A stretch of DNA of 10,205 nucleotides from Candidatus Gottesmanbacteria bacterium (GTDB lineage: Bacteria > Patescibacteriota > Microgenomatia > JACPZF01). The notes under the pieces were generated by a model. It saw nothing but the letters and a program-made list of their open reading frames with translations. It searched no databases and was not told where the DNA came from. Where the stretch lies: contig JACPZF010000081.1 in NCBI GenBank assembly GCA_016195615.1, positions 1-10,205 on the forward strand, in the 5' to 3' direction. Of the stretch, positions 5,399 through 10,205 are shown piece by piece (the first letter of the stretch is position 1; every line of letters starts with the position of its first letter). The translations under genes were made by a program, and so were the position numbers.

Positions 5399-6019
5399 AT
5401 GACCCACCCCTTCATCTCCGTCATGGGAAATATCGGAAGCGGGAAAACGACGCTTGATCGCTGTATCGCTCGCTACCTCAAATTCCACCTAGTTGAAGAA
5501 AACGTTGCCAATAACCTTTTTCTGGCTGATTTTTACAAAGACATGCATCGCTGGGCCTTTCATTCCCAAACCTATTATCTGACGGAAAAAATCAAGCAGA
5601 TGCTTGCGATTAAAGAAATAATACAAAAAAAACCAGTCGTTCAGGATACCTCGATCTATCAAGACGTTTTTGTTTTTGCCGAAGCCCAATACGAAGCGGG
5701 AAACATGAGCCAGCCGGAATTTGATCTCTATCAAAAAATTTATGCCATGTGGGAAAAGCAGCTACCGACGCCGGATTTGATTATTTATTTAAAAACTTCG
5801 GTTGAAGTGGTGGAAGAGCGCATCAACAAAAGGGCGAGAAATTTTGAAGCCAAAGTGCCGAGATGGTATTTAGTTTTGTTAAACTGGCTTCTGGATAGGT
5901 GGGTGAGCCACAACAAGAAAATTCCCATATTAACGATTGAGACGGATGGGGTTAATATTGTGGATAGCAAAAAGGATATCGAGAAAGTAATATCATTAAT
6001 AAAAGAAAAACTTAAATAA
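5399..6019 (+). CDS. Deoxynucleoside kinase (dCK/dGK/dAK family)
   Basis: The 206-residue protein phosphorylates a deoxynucleoside to its 5'-monophosphate using ATP. The P-loop is GNIGSGKTT (10-18). EENVANNLFLADFYKDMHRW (33-52) matches the substrate-site segment of bacterial dGK/dAK enzymes. The usual DRS/ERS motif is present as DTS (83-85), lacking the Arg that normally follows the acidic residue. The arginine-rich lid is ERINKRARNFE (140-150). Length is typical (about 200-230). Specificity (dA, dG or dC) cannot be assigned. It follows the HAD gene by 44 nt across two palindromes and has no Shine-Dalgarno site. It probably forms part of the salvage pathway with tdk downstream. Confidence 0.85.
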   Translation: MTHPFISVMGNIGSGKTTLDRCIARYLKFHLVEENVANNLFLADFYKDMHRWAFHSQTYYLTEKIKQMLAIKEIIQKKPVVQDTSIYQDVFVFAEAQYEAGNMSQPEFDLYQKIYAMWEKQLPTPDLIIYLKTSVEVVEERINKRARNFEAKVPRWYLVLLNWLLDRWVSHNKKIPILTIETDGVNIVDSKKDIEKVISLIKEKLK

Positions 6020-6021
6020 CT

Positions 6022-6179
6022 GTCATTGCGAGGGGCGCGAAGCGGGACGTGGCGATCTAAGTAACGTCATTCTGGCTTGTCCAGAATCAGATTCTGGATG
6101 CGCGAACTAAAGTTCGCTTACCAGAATGACGATATAAAGATTGCTTCGTCCCCGCCAGCTGGCGGGTCCTCGCAATGAC
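6022..6179 (+). repeat. Composite nested palindromic repeat, copy 2 (inverted relative to copy 1)
   Basis: Outer arms GTCATTGCGAG (6022-6032) and CTCGCAATGAC (6169-6179) enclose GTCATTCTGG (6066-6075) ... CCAGAATGAC (6121-6130) and the palindrome CCCGCCAGCTGGCGGG (6151-6166). Positions 6066-6181 are the reverse complement of 646-761 with 2 mismatches in 116 bp, while the remaining arm has diverged (it carries GACGTGGCGA at 6046-6055). It begins 3 nt after the deoxynucleoside kinase stop and ends 10 nt before the next start codon. Confidence 0.9.
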
Positions 6180-6189
6180 AAATACAAAT

Positions 6190-7278
6190 ATGAAACTTTA
6201 TTTCACAGCATCCTTTTCCGGCGGCCGGGAATTTTTAAAACAGTACCAAAAAATAATTTCGTCTCTGAAGGCTGGCAAAAACCAAGTGAGCGGCGAACAG
6301 CTTTTGTTGGAACACGCTGAGGTCAATGGCAACGGTAAGGATCCGCAGGTGATCTTTGAAAGGGAAAAAACCAGAATTGAGGAGGCCGAGGCGATTATCG
6401 CCGAAGTTTCCGAACCGTCGCTTGGGGTTGGCTCGGAAATTGCTTATGCTTTAACTCTGGACAAACCGGTTCTCGCGCTTTTTTATAAAGAAAGCGAAAA
6501 TAAGCTATCGCCCATGATTTCCGGAAACCCTTCCGACCATCTTTTCGTCGAGCACTACGACGAGGACAACGTCAAAGTTCTCATTAATAATTTTTTAAAA
6601 TACGTTCGGGAAACCCAAAAACATAAAGGTAAAATGATTGTCATTGAAGGCGCTGACGGGTCGGGAAAAGCCACGCAAAGCGAACTTCTCGTAGCCTATT
6701 TGAAAAAACAGCACGTCAAAGTAAAAGAGATTGAATTTCCGCGCTACTACACCTCTTTTCACGGAGATATCGTCGCCAGATTTCACCGTGGCGAGTTTGG
6801 CAGTATCGATTCTGTCTCGCCTTATTTAATTTCCCTAGCCTATGCGCTTGACCGCCTGTCCATGCGGGACGAAATAAATGATTGGTTGAAAAAAGGCTAC
6901 ACGATAATTGCCAACCGCTACGTGACGAGTTCCATGGCTCACCAGGCCGCCAAACTGGAGGAAAATGAGCGGGAAAAGTTTGCCAATTGGCTTGACGAAC
7001 TGGAATATCGGGTTCACAAAATGCCCCGCGAAGATTTGGTAATTTATTTACACGTCCCTTGGCAGATTGGGCAAAAACTCTCCCAGCAAAGACATAAGGC
7101 CTATTTAAAAGGCCAAAAAGATATCGCGGAAATTGATACCAAACACATGAGAGAGACGGAAAAAATGTATTTATGGCTTCTTAAGCATAAGAGAAATTGG
7201 AAGATGATTGAGTGTGTAGAAAAAGGTAGGTTAAAAAATAAGGAAGAAATACAGAAAGAAATAAGAAATCTCCTATAA
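6190..7278 (+). CDS. tmk: DNPH1-like nucleotide N-hydrolase fused to thymidylate kinase
   Basis: This 362-residue protein joins two enzymes. Residues 1-145 match the nucleoside deoxyribosyltransferase/DNPH1 (RCL) fold: LYFTASFSGGREF at 3-15 and IIAEVSEPSLGVGSE at 69-83, with Glu83 at the catalytic position. DNPH1 cleaves the N-glycosidic bond of deoxynucleoside monophosphates, including 5-hydroxymethyl-dUMP. Residues 148-362 are thymidylate kinase, which makes dTDP from dTMP: P-loop GADGSGKATQ (154-163), FPRYY (183-187), NRYVTSS (242-248, usually DRY) and a lid RHKAYLKGQKD (301-311). The ATG at 6190 is preferred over the in-frame ATG at 6175, because the latter lies in the repeat arm. The fusion suggests clearing of damaged dNMPs next to the kinase that would otherwise let them through; that role is inferred. 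There is no Shine-Dalgarno site. Confidence 0.85.
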   Translation: MKLYFTASFSGGREFLKQYQKIISSLKAGKNQVSGEQLLLEHAEVNGNGKDPQVIFEREKTRIEEAEAIIAEVSEPSLGVGSEIAYALTLDKPVLALFYKESENKLSPMISGNPSDHLFVEHYDEDNVKVLINNFLKYVRETQKHKGKMIVIEGADGSGKATQSELLVAYLKKQHVKVKEIEFPRYYTSFHGDIVARFHRGEFGSIDSVSPYLISLAYALDRLSMRDEINDWLKKGYTIIANRYVTSSMAHQAAKLEENEREKFANWLDELEYRVHKMPREDLVIYLHVPWQIGQKLSQQRHKAYLKGQKDIAEIDTKHMRETEKMYLWLLKHKRNWKMIECVEKGRLKNKEEIQKEIRNLL

Positions 7279-7280
7279 CT

Positions 7281-7290
7281 AAGGAGGTGA
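7281..7290 (+). promoter_or_regulatory. Strong Shine-Dalgarno deciding the start of the 62-aa gene
   Basis: AAGGAGGTGA is a full anti-16S complement, beginning 2 nt after the tmk stop. It lies 5 nt before the ATG at 7296, which therefore is the start rather than the GTG at 7287 that lies inside the Shine-Dalgarno itself. It is the strongest ribosome-binding site in the window. Confidence 0.75.
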
Positions 7291-7295
7291 GAAAA

Positions 7296-7484
7296 ATGGT
7301 GCATGCAATAAACAAAGGGAAATTGGTCGAAGCAAAAGATGCCCTAAAAGAATTGCTTGAAAAAGCAGGGGGGGCAGTTAGTATTGTAAGAGAAGTTTTT
7401 ACGGAAGAGTCTCGGCGTATTGATAGGATAAGACAACCGTTAGAAAGACCAAGGAATTATGGTTCAAATTCTGAAAAACGATAA
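7296..7484 (+). CDS. 62-aa hypothetical protein, tmk operon
   Basis: This small soluble protein begins MVHAINKGKLVEAKDALKEL and contains an amphipathic helical first half followed by a basic, arginine-rich second half (ESRRIDRIRQPLERPRN). I do not recognise it. It starts 17 nt after the tmk stop with a full Shine-Dalgarno sequence, so it is almost certainly co-transcribed with tmk and well translated. It has no transmembrane segment, cysteines or known motif. It ends 5 nt before the first, truncated copy of the tdk 5' end. Confidence 0.65.
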   Translation: MVHAINKGKLVEAKDALKELLEKAGGAVSIVREVFTEESRRIDRIRQPLERPRNYGSNSEKR

Positions 7485-7489
7485 ACTTT

Positions 7490-7536
7490 ATTTTATGAAA
7501 AAAGCCACTCTTACGATTTTTGCCGGGCCGATGTTT
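7490..7536 (+). repeat. 47-bp direct duplication, copy 1 (truncated tdk 5' end)
   Basis: These 47 bp are identical to 7690-7736 and cover the ATG and first 14 codons of thymidine kinase (MKKATLTIFAGPMF). The two copies are exactly 200 bp apart. After this copy the frame leaves tdk, immediately before the P-loop serine and glycine, and runs into the palindromic repeat. Confidence 0.95.
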
Positions 7537-7647
7537 CGTTATTTCTATTTCGTCATTCTGGGGACCCGCCAGCTGGCGGGGACTCCAGAATCAAGTAAAA
7601 GACCGATTCTGGACCCGCCTGGCGGCGAGGCAGGCAAGCCAGAATGA
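7495..7647 (+). pseudogene. Truncated tdk start reading into a repeat
   Basis: From the duplicated ATG the frame encodes 14 residues of thymidine kinase, then 36 residues of repeat-derived sequence, and stops at a TGA supplied by the repeat arm CCAGAATGAC. It lacks the P-loop lysine and everything after, so it cannot be a kinase. If translated, it would release a 50-residue peptide. It is best read as a relic of a repeat insertion or duplication at the tdk start, not a gene. Confidence 0.7.
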
Positions 7648-7648
7648 C
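7552..7648 (+). repeat. Palindromic repeat inserted between the two tdk 5' ends
   Basis: The arms GTCATTCTGG (7552-7561) and CCAGAATGAC (7639-7648) enclose the GC-rich palindrome CCCGCCAGCTGGCGGG (7565-7580) and a related but diverged GC-rich block (about 7613-7635). It has the same outer arms as the inner element of the composite repeats at 697-761 and 6066-6130, with a different interior. The 41 bases from 7649 to 7689 are AT-rich and hold no clear promoter. Confidence 0.9.
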
Positions 7649-7689
7649 ATTTTATAGTGCTATTATTGAATTGTTCTATTATTTTAATA

Positions 7690-7736
7690 ATTTTATGAAA
7701 AAAGCCACTCTTACGATTTTTGCCGGGCCGATGTTT
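7690..7736 (+). repeat. 47-bp direct duplication, copy 2 (functional tdk start)
   Basis: Identical to 7490-7536. This copy continues into the complete thymidine kinase, so it carries the working start codon. Confidence 0.95.
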
Positions 7737-8297
7737 TCGGGGAAAACGACCAAACTCATTTATCTGACCAAAATTTTAAAAAAACTCGGCCAAAAAGTTT
7801 TAGTGGCCAAACCGTCTATCGATACCAGATATACCAAAGCTCCTAAACTGGCAAGTCATGACGCCAAAACGGTCACGGCGGTTTTTGTTGACATGAATAA
7901 GCCGGAAGATTTGCTAAAAATAGTAGTAAAAAACCCTTCGACTCCCTACGGTCGCTCAGGGCAAAATCTTCGTTACGACCATGTAATTTTGGACGAACTC
8001 AACTTTTTCCATAAAACCAAAACACCAGAGGTTGTTAAAAAATTACTTAAAAAAGGCGTAAGCGTTACTGGCTCGGGTCTGGCTTACGATTACCGCCGTA
8101 AACCTTTCGGGCCAACTCTCAAGCTTATCAAAATGGCCGATTATCCAATTTGGCAATACGCCATCTGCCAAAAATGCGGCGCAGCGGCAGAGCATACGGA
8201 AAGAGTGGCGGGCGGCAAAGAGCAAGTGGTGGTAGCGGGAACCGACATGTACATCGCGTCGTGCCGCAAATGCCACAAGGTGTATACTGGAAGATAG
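7695..8297 (+). CDS. tdk: Thymidine kinase, type II (TK1-like)
   Basis: The 200-residue enzyme phosphorylates thymidine (and deoxyuridine) to the monophosphate. The P-loop is GPMFSGKTTKL (11-21). DTRY (43-46) and SHDA (54-57) follow, and DELNFF (100-105) carries catalytic Glu101. GLAYDYRRKPFGP (128-140) is the family GLDxDFRxxPF motif. Two zinc pairs are present: CQKC (158-161) and CRKC (190-193). Residues about 80-89 (PSTPYGRSGQ) are encoded by a palindromic repeat and have no counterpart in usual TKs. The ATG at 7695 is chosen because the family starts there and the upstream in-frame ATG at 7644 lies in a repeat arm. No Shine-Dalgarno site is visible. The upstream duplication may affect expression. 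Confidence 0.92.
   Translation: MKKATLTIFAGPMFSGKTTKLIYLTKILKKLGQKVLVAKPSIDTRYTKAPKLASHDAKTVTAVFVDMNKPEDLLKIVVKNPSTPYGRSGQNLRYDHVILDELNFFHKTKTPEVVKKLLKKGVSVTGSGLAYDYRRKPFGPTLKLIKMADYPIWQYAICQKCGAAAEHTERVAGGKEQVVVAGTDMYIASCRKCHKVYTGR
7934..7961 (+). repeat. 28-bp palindromic repeat embedded in frame in tdk
   Basis: The sequence has outer arms CCCT (7934-7937) / AGGG (7958-7961) and inner arms CGAC (7939-7942) / GTCG (7951-7954). It matches the general form of CCCTTCGACTCC...GCTCAGGG repeats often seen between genes in uncultured bacteria. Here it is translated as part of thymidine kinase, between the helix after the SHDA motif and the strand carrying DELNFF, a surface-loop position. Confidence 0.75.
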
Positions 8298-8307
8298 ATT
8301 TGGTTAA

Positions 8308-8336
8308 TTGTTTTTACTCCTCATTTAAGGTATAAT
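8308..8336 (+). promoter_or_regulatory. Sigma-70-type promoter of the lysine-rich hypothetical gene
   Basis: TTGTTT (8308-8313), a 17-nt spacer and a consensus TATAAT (8331-8336) lie in the gap after tdk. Initiation near 8343 gives a leader of about 29 nt before the ATG at 8372. Confidence 0.65.
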
Positions 8337-8371
8337 AGAATCCGACTCCATATAATTAGAATACTCTCAAT

Positions 8372-8899
8372 ATGACAAAACTCCCTTCTAGAAAATTACG
8401 CCCGAGTAAGTCGGAAAAGAAATCCGCTGATAGAGAAAAAAAACGCGCCAAGGACTTAGCTAAAAAAACCAAACTTTTTGGTGCTTCTCTTAAAAAAAAG
8501 GGCTTAAAAGTGATTAACAAAACCTCCGACGGAGAAAAAATAGTAATCGATTTGGAGAATCTGTCTGGTCCGGCAGCGGGGATATTTGGCGATATCGTTT
8601 TACAATTTTTGGGTTTAAACATCTCGACCAGTTCCGACGGCGCGGAACAGCCGAGTTATTCTTCTACCGTGACTTTAAACGCTTCAACATTTATGAGTGG
8701 GAACGTAAACACCCGAGATTTAGTAAAAATGGGGGATTATTTAGTCGAAGCCCTAGAGCAAGTTAAGCGCTACCGTCTGCCGGGTGACAAAAGAGCGCAA
8801 GGTCAATTTTTAATAAACTTTAAAGAAGAAATTGTGACCAACAAAACACTCTTAGAGATTAAAGAACAACTAAAAAAAATTCTGCCCAAAAACGGCTAG
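8372..8899 (+). CDS. Lysine-rich hypothetical protein, 175 aa
   Basis: I do not recognise this protein. Its first 40 residues are strongly basic (SEKKSADREKKRAKDLAKKT at 13-32). A middle segment contains SDGEKIVIDLENLSGPAAGI and a serine/threonine-rich stretch (about residues 85-108). The C-terminal third is helical and charged (LVKMGDYLVEALEQVKRYRL, then EIKEQLKKILPKNG). It has no signal peptide or clear membrane helix. The basic head may contact nucleic acid or ribosomes, but this is only a guess. It has its own promoter and converges on the MTHFR-like gene, sharing the tetranucleotide CTAG for both stop codons. Confidence 0.7.
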   Translation: MTKLPSRKLRPSKSEKKSADREKKRAKDLAKKTKLFGASLKKKGLKVINKTSDGEKIVIDLENLSGPAAGIFGDIVLQFLGLNISTSSDGAEQPSYSSTVTLNASTFMSGNVNTRDLVKMGDYLVEALEQVKRYRLPGDKRAQGQFLINFKEEIVTNKTLLEIKEQLKKILPKNG

Positions 8900-10119
8900 G
8901 AATCATAGAGTATTTCTTTGACAACCTCTGATGATTTAGAATAAAGATAAACTCCGGCAAAAATCCCCTCATTTTTATATTCGGCAATCATGGATTTAGC
9001 AAGAGCAATGCCTTTTTGACGAATATCAGAGTCGTTTAGGTTTTTAAAATCTTTATGGAAATCTTCGGAAACGGCCACGTCCGGCAGAAGTCTTAAAACC
9101 CCAAGACTTTTTTTGGTAATAATAGGAATAATAACCGGAATTAATTTGACTTTCTCATAAAGTTTTTTGGCCTTTACAACGGATTGCCATTTTTGCCAAA
9201 GAACCCTATCATAGCAGGCTTGCACGATCAGAAAACGCGCTCCGAGAGCCACTTTTTGGAGCGAATTTTCTAAGTCGTTGGGGTTGGGGTGGGCGACAGC
9301 ACCCGTAAAAAATTGAGAAGAAACCAAAGGCAAAATGTTCTCCCAAGACAAACGCAGAATGGTTTCGCCGGGAGCGGGATCGCCGATAAGGACAAAGAGA
9401 TTATTGACTTTCTGTTTTAAAAGCGCCGCACAAAAACTTTTAATTTCCGGAATGGTTTTTCGGCGGACAGCGAGAATGGGTAAAATCGCACCGCCGGGAA
9501 GTTGAGAAAAAATTTCCTGCTTGGCGATTTCGTCAATGGCATAGTACTCTAAACCAGCGTGGGCCTGGTCGGAAAAAGTCACCATGTCAGCCCCAAAAGA
9601 AAAAAGTTTTTGAGCATGACCGATAATCTCAGCCGGTTTTTGTTCTCTTTTAGGCGCAATTTCGGCCATAGTAACAAAATGCTGATGAGTTAAAAGAGTT
9701 TGGAAATCGTGAGAAACGACCCGGCAGATCGAATTTATGCCTCTAATTGGGGTTAAGCTCAAATGCTTTTGGTTTTTTAATAAAAACTCTTTAAGTAAAG
9801 GACCGTTTATAGGAACTGCCAAAGCGCCGTCATACTTTTTAGGACGGCGATCTTTCAAAAACCCCTCGACGGTCGGGACGATGAGATCGACCACTTCCAA
9901 ATAGCCGCCTCTTTCCCAATCGATAAGTTTTAAAAAAGCCGCCAAATTATTTAAAACCTCAGTATTAACAATAATCTCAATTGACCCGGTAAAATTTTTA
10001 AGTAACGGTTTTAAGTATTCCCAGCCGGGAATTTTTTCTAAACCCTCGTCAGTAAGTAGCACATCTTTGGTTTCTAATTTTAAAGATTCTATAAAGGGTT
10101 TCCAAAGTTTACCTCCCAA
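8896..10119 (-). CDS. Methylenetetrahydrofolate reductase-like protein with an unrecognised N-terminal extension
   Basis: In the 407-residue reading, about residues 141-407 match the MTHFR (MetF) barrel: HFVTMAEIAPK aligns with the FEFFPP strand and its catalytic Glu, VLIGDPAPGE with the LRGDxPPG motif, GAVAHPN with AAYHPE, ARFLIVQACYD with the ITQFFFD strand, and GVYLYS with HFYTLN. Such enzymes reduce methylene-folate to methyl-folate using FAD. The first about 140 residues belong to no family I recognise. The start is uncertain: the longest frame begins at GTG 10137 inside a repeat arm, and the TTG at 10119 just outside the repeat is preferred here; no ATG lies before the barrel. GGGAGGT just downstream of the TTG has no usable start after it. 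The enzyme would compete with thymidylate synthase for methylene-folate. Substrate and cofactor remain inferred. Confidence 0.75.
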   Translation of the reverse strand: MGGKLWKPFIESLKLETKDVLLTDEGLEKIPGWEYLKPLLKNFTGSIEIIVNTEVLNNLAAFLKLIDWERGGYLEVVDLIVPTVEGFLKDRRPKKYDGALAVPINGPLLKEFLLKNQKHLSLTPIRGINSICRVVSHDFQTLLTHQHFVTMAEIAPKREQKPAEIIGHAQKLFSFGADMVTFSDQAHAGLEYYAIDEIAKQEIFSQLPGGAILPILAVRRKTIPEIKSFCAALLKQKVNNLFVLIGDPAPGETILRLSWENILPLVSSQFFTGAVAHPNPNDLENSLQKVALGARFLIVQACYDRVLWQKWQSVVKAKKLYEKVKLIPVIIPIITKKSLGVLRLLPDVAVSEDFHKDFKNLNDSDIRQKGIALAKSMIAEYKNEGIFAGVYLYSKSSEVVKEILYDS

Positions 10120-10122
10120 TAT

Positions 10123-10205
10123 GTCATTGCGAGCCACGTTCGTGTCAACCGAACGTGGCGTGGCAATCTGCTTTTTATTGTCATTCTGGGGACCCGCCAG
10201 ATGGC
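10123..10205 (+). repeat. Composite palindromic repeat, copy 3 (runs off the window)
   Basis: It starts with GTCATTGCGAG (10123-10133). A perfect 10-bp hairpin follows: GCCACGTTCG (10133-10142) with CGAACGTGGC (10150-10159). Next come GTCATTCTGG (10180-10189) and the start of the GC-rich palindrome (GACCCGCCAGATGGC to the window end, one base different from the other copies). Seen from the MTHFR-like gene it lies directly upstream, so it may be part of that gene's leader or separate it from its promoter. Confidence 0.85.

Noticed and set aside
6175..6189. Start of the tmk fusion at ATG 6175
   Set aside because: It lies in the repeat arm (CGCAATGACA). ATG 6190 directly precedes the conserved LYFTASFSGG strand.
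7459..7647. A 62-residue open frame beginning at 7459 as a separate gene
   Set aside because: Its body is the duplicated tdk start plus repeat sequence, and it ends at a stop supplied by the repeat arm. It also overlaps the better-supported 62-aa gene at 7296-7484.
7644..7694. Start of tdk at ATG 7644, adding 17 residues
   Set aside because: That ATG is the ATGAC of the repeat arm and the extra residues match nothing in the family; ATG 7695 gives the normal TK start.
196..10119. Recoding of TGA (as glycine, known in some CPR lineages), since none of the genes called here ends in TGA
   Set aside because: The conserved proteins are complete with ordinary GGN glycine codons and no internal TGA; absence of TGA in about 14 stops is a weak signal.

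Overview
The window looks like a chromosomal segment of an uncultured bacterium of the Candidate Phyla Radiation (Patescibacteria), most likely in or near Microgenomates. This rests on three things: short, divergent, densely packed genes of minimal nucleotide metabolism; unusual domain fusions; and many palindromic intergenic repeats of the GTCATTGCGAG...CTCGCAATGAC and GTCATTCTGG...CCAGAATGAC types. The lineage is inferred from general appearance, not from a marker gene. The genetic code looks standard.

Layout. Positions 1-24 hold the first codons of a minus-strand gene behind a strong Shine-Dalgarno site. A promoter at 160-187 drives three tiny membrane-protein genes (196-596), and this cassette sits between two 16-bp direct repeats. 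A composite palindromic repeat (648-806) then leads directly into a large thymidylate synthase with extra domains at both ends (815-2464). A nested repeat island follows, then a Cof-type HAD phosphatase (2569-3387), a PaaX/Cas2-like winged-helix protein (3503-4054) bracketed by related palindromes, and an 81-aa orphan (4165-4410). Next come a promoter with a 5' hairpin, a second HAD/deoxyribonucleotidase-like protein (4494-5354) and a deoxynucleoside kinase (5399-6019). A second composite repeat, a near-exact inverted copy of the first, occupies 6022-6179. It precedes a fusion of a DNPH1-like nucleotide hydrolase with thymidylate kinase (6190-7278). A 62-aa orphan, a duplicated tdk 5' end around a repeat insertion, and intact thymidine kinase tdk (7695-8297) follow. 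A lysine-rich orphan with its own promoter (8372-8899) converges on a minus-strand methylenetetrahydrofolate-reductase-like gene (8896-10119), whose start abuts another repeat running off the window end.

Function. Most recognisable genes belong to one theme, making and policing dTMP. Thymidylate synthase makes dTMP from dUMP and methylene-folate. Thymidine kinase and deoxynucleoside kinase salvage deoxynucleosides. The DNPH1-like/Tmk fusion may couple removal of abnormal dNMPs to dTMP phosphorylation. Two HAD phosphatases could dephosphorylate nucleotides or sugars. The MTHFR-like protein acts at the competing branch of the folate pool. The most unusual features are the two domain fusions, the repeats that entered coding sequence in frame (thymidylate synthase twice plus its C-terminal tail, thymidine kinase once), the 116-bp inverted repeat pair bracketing 5.3 kb, and the 47-bp duplication of the tdk start around an inserted repeat.
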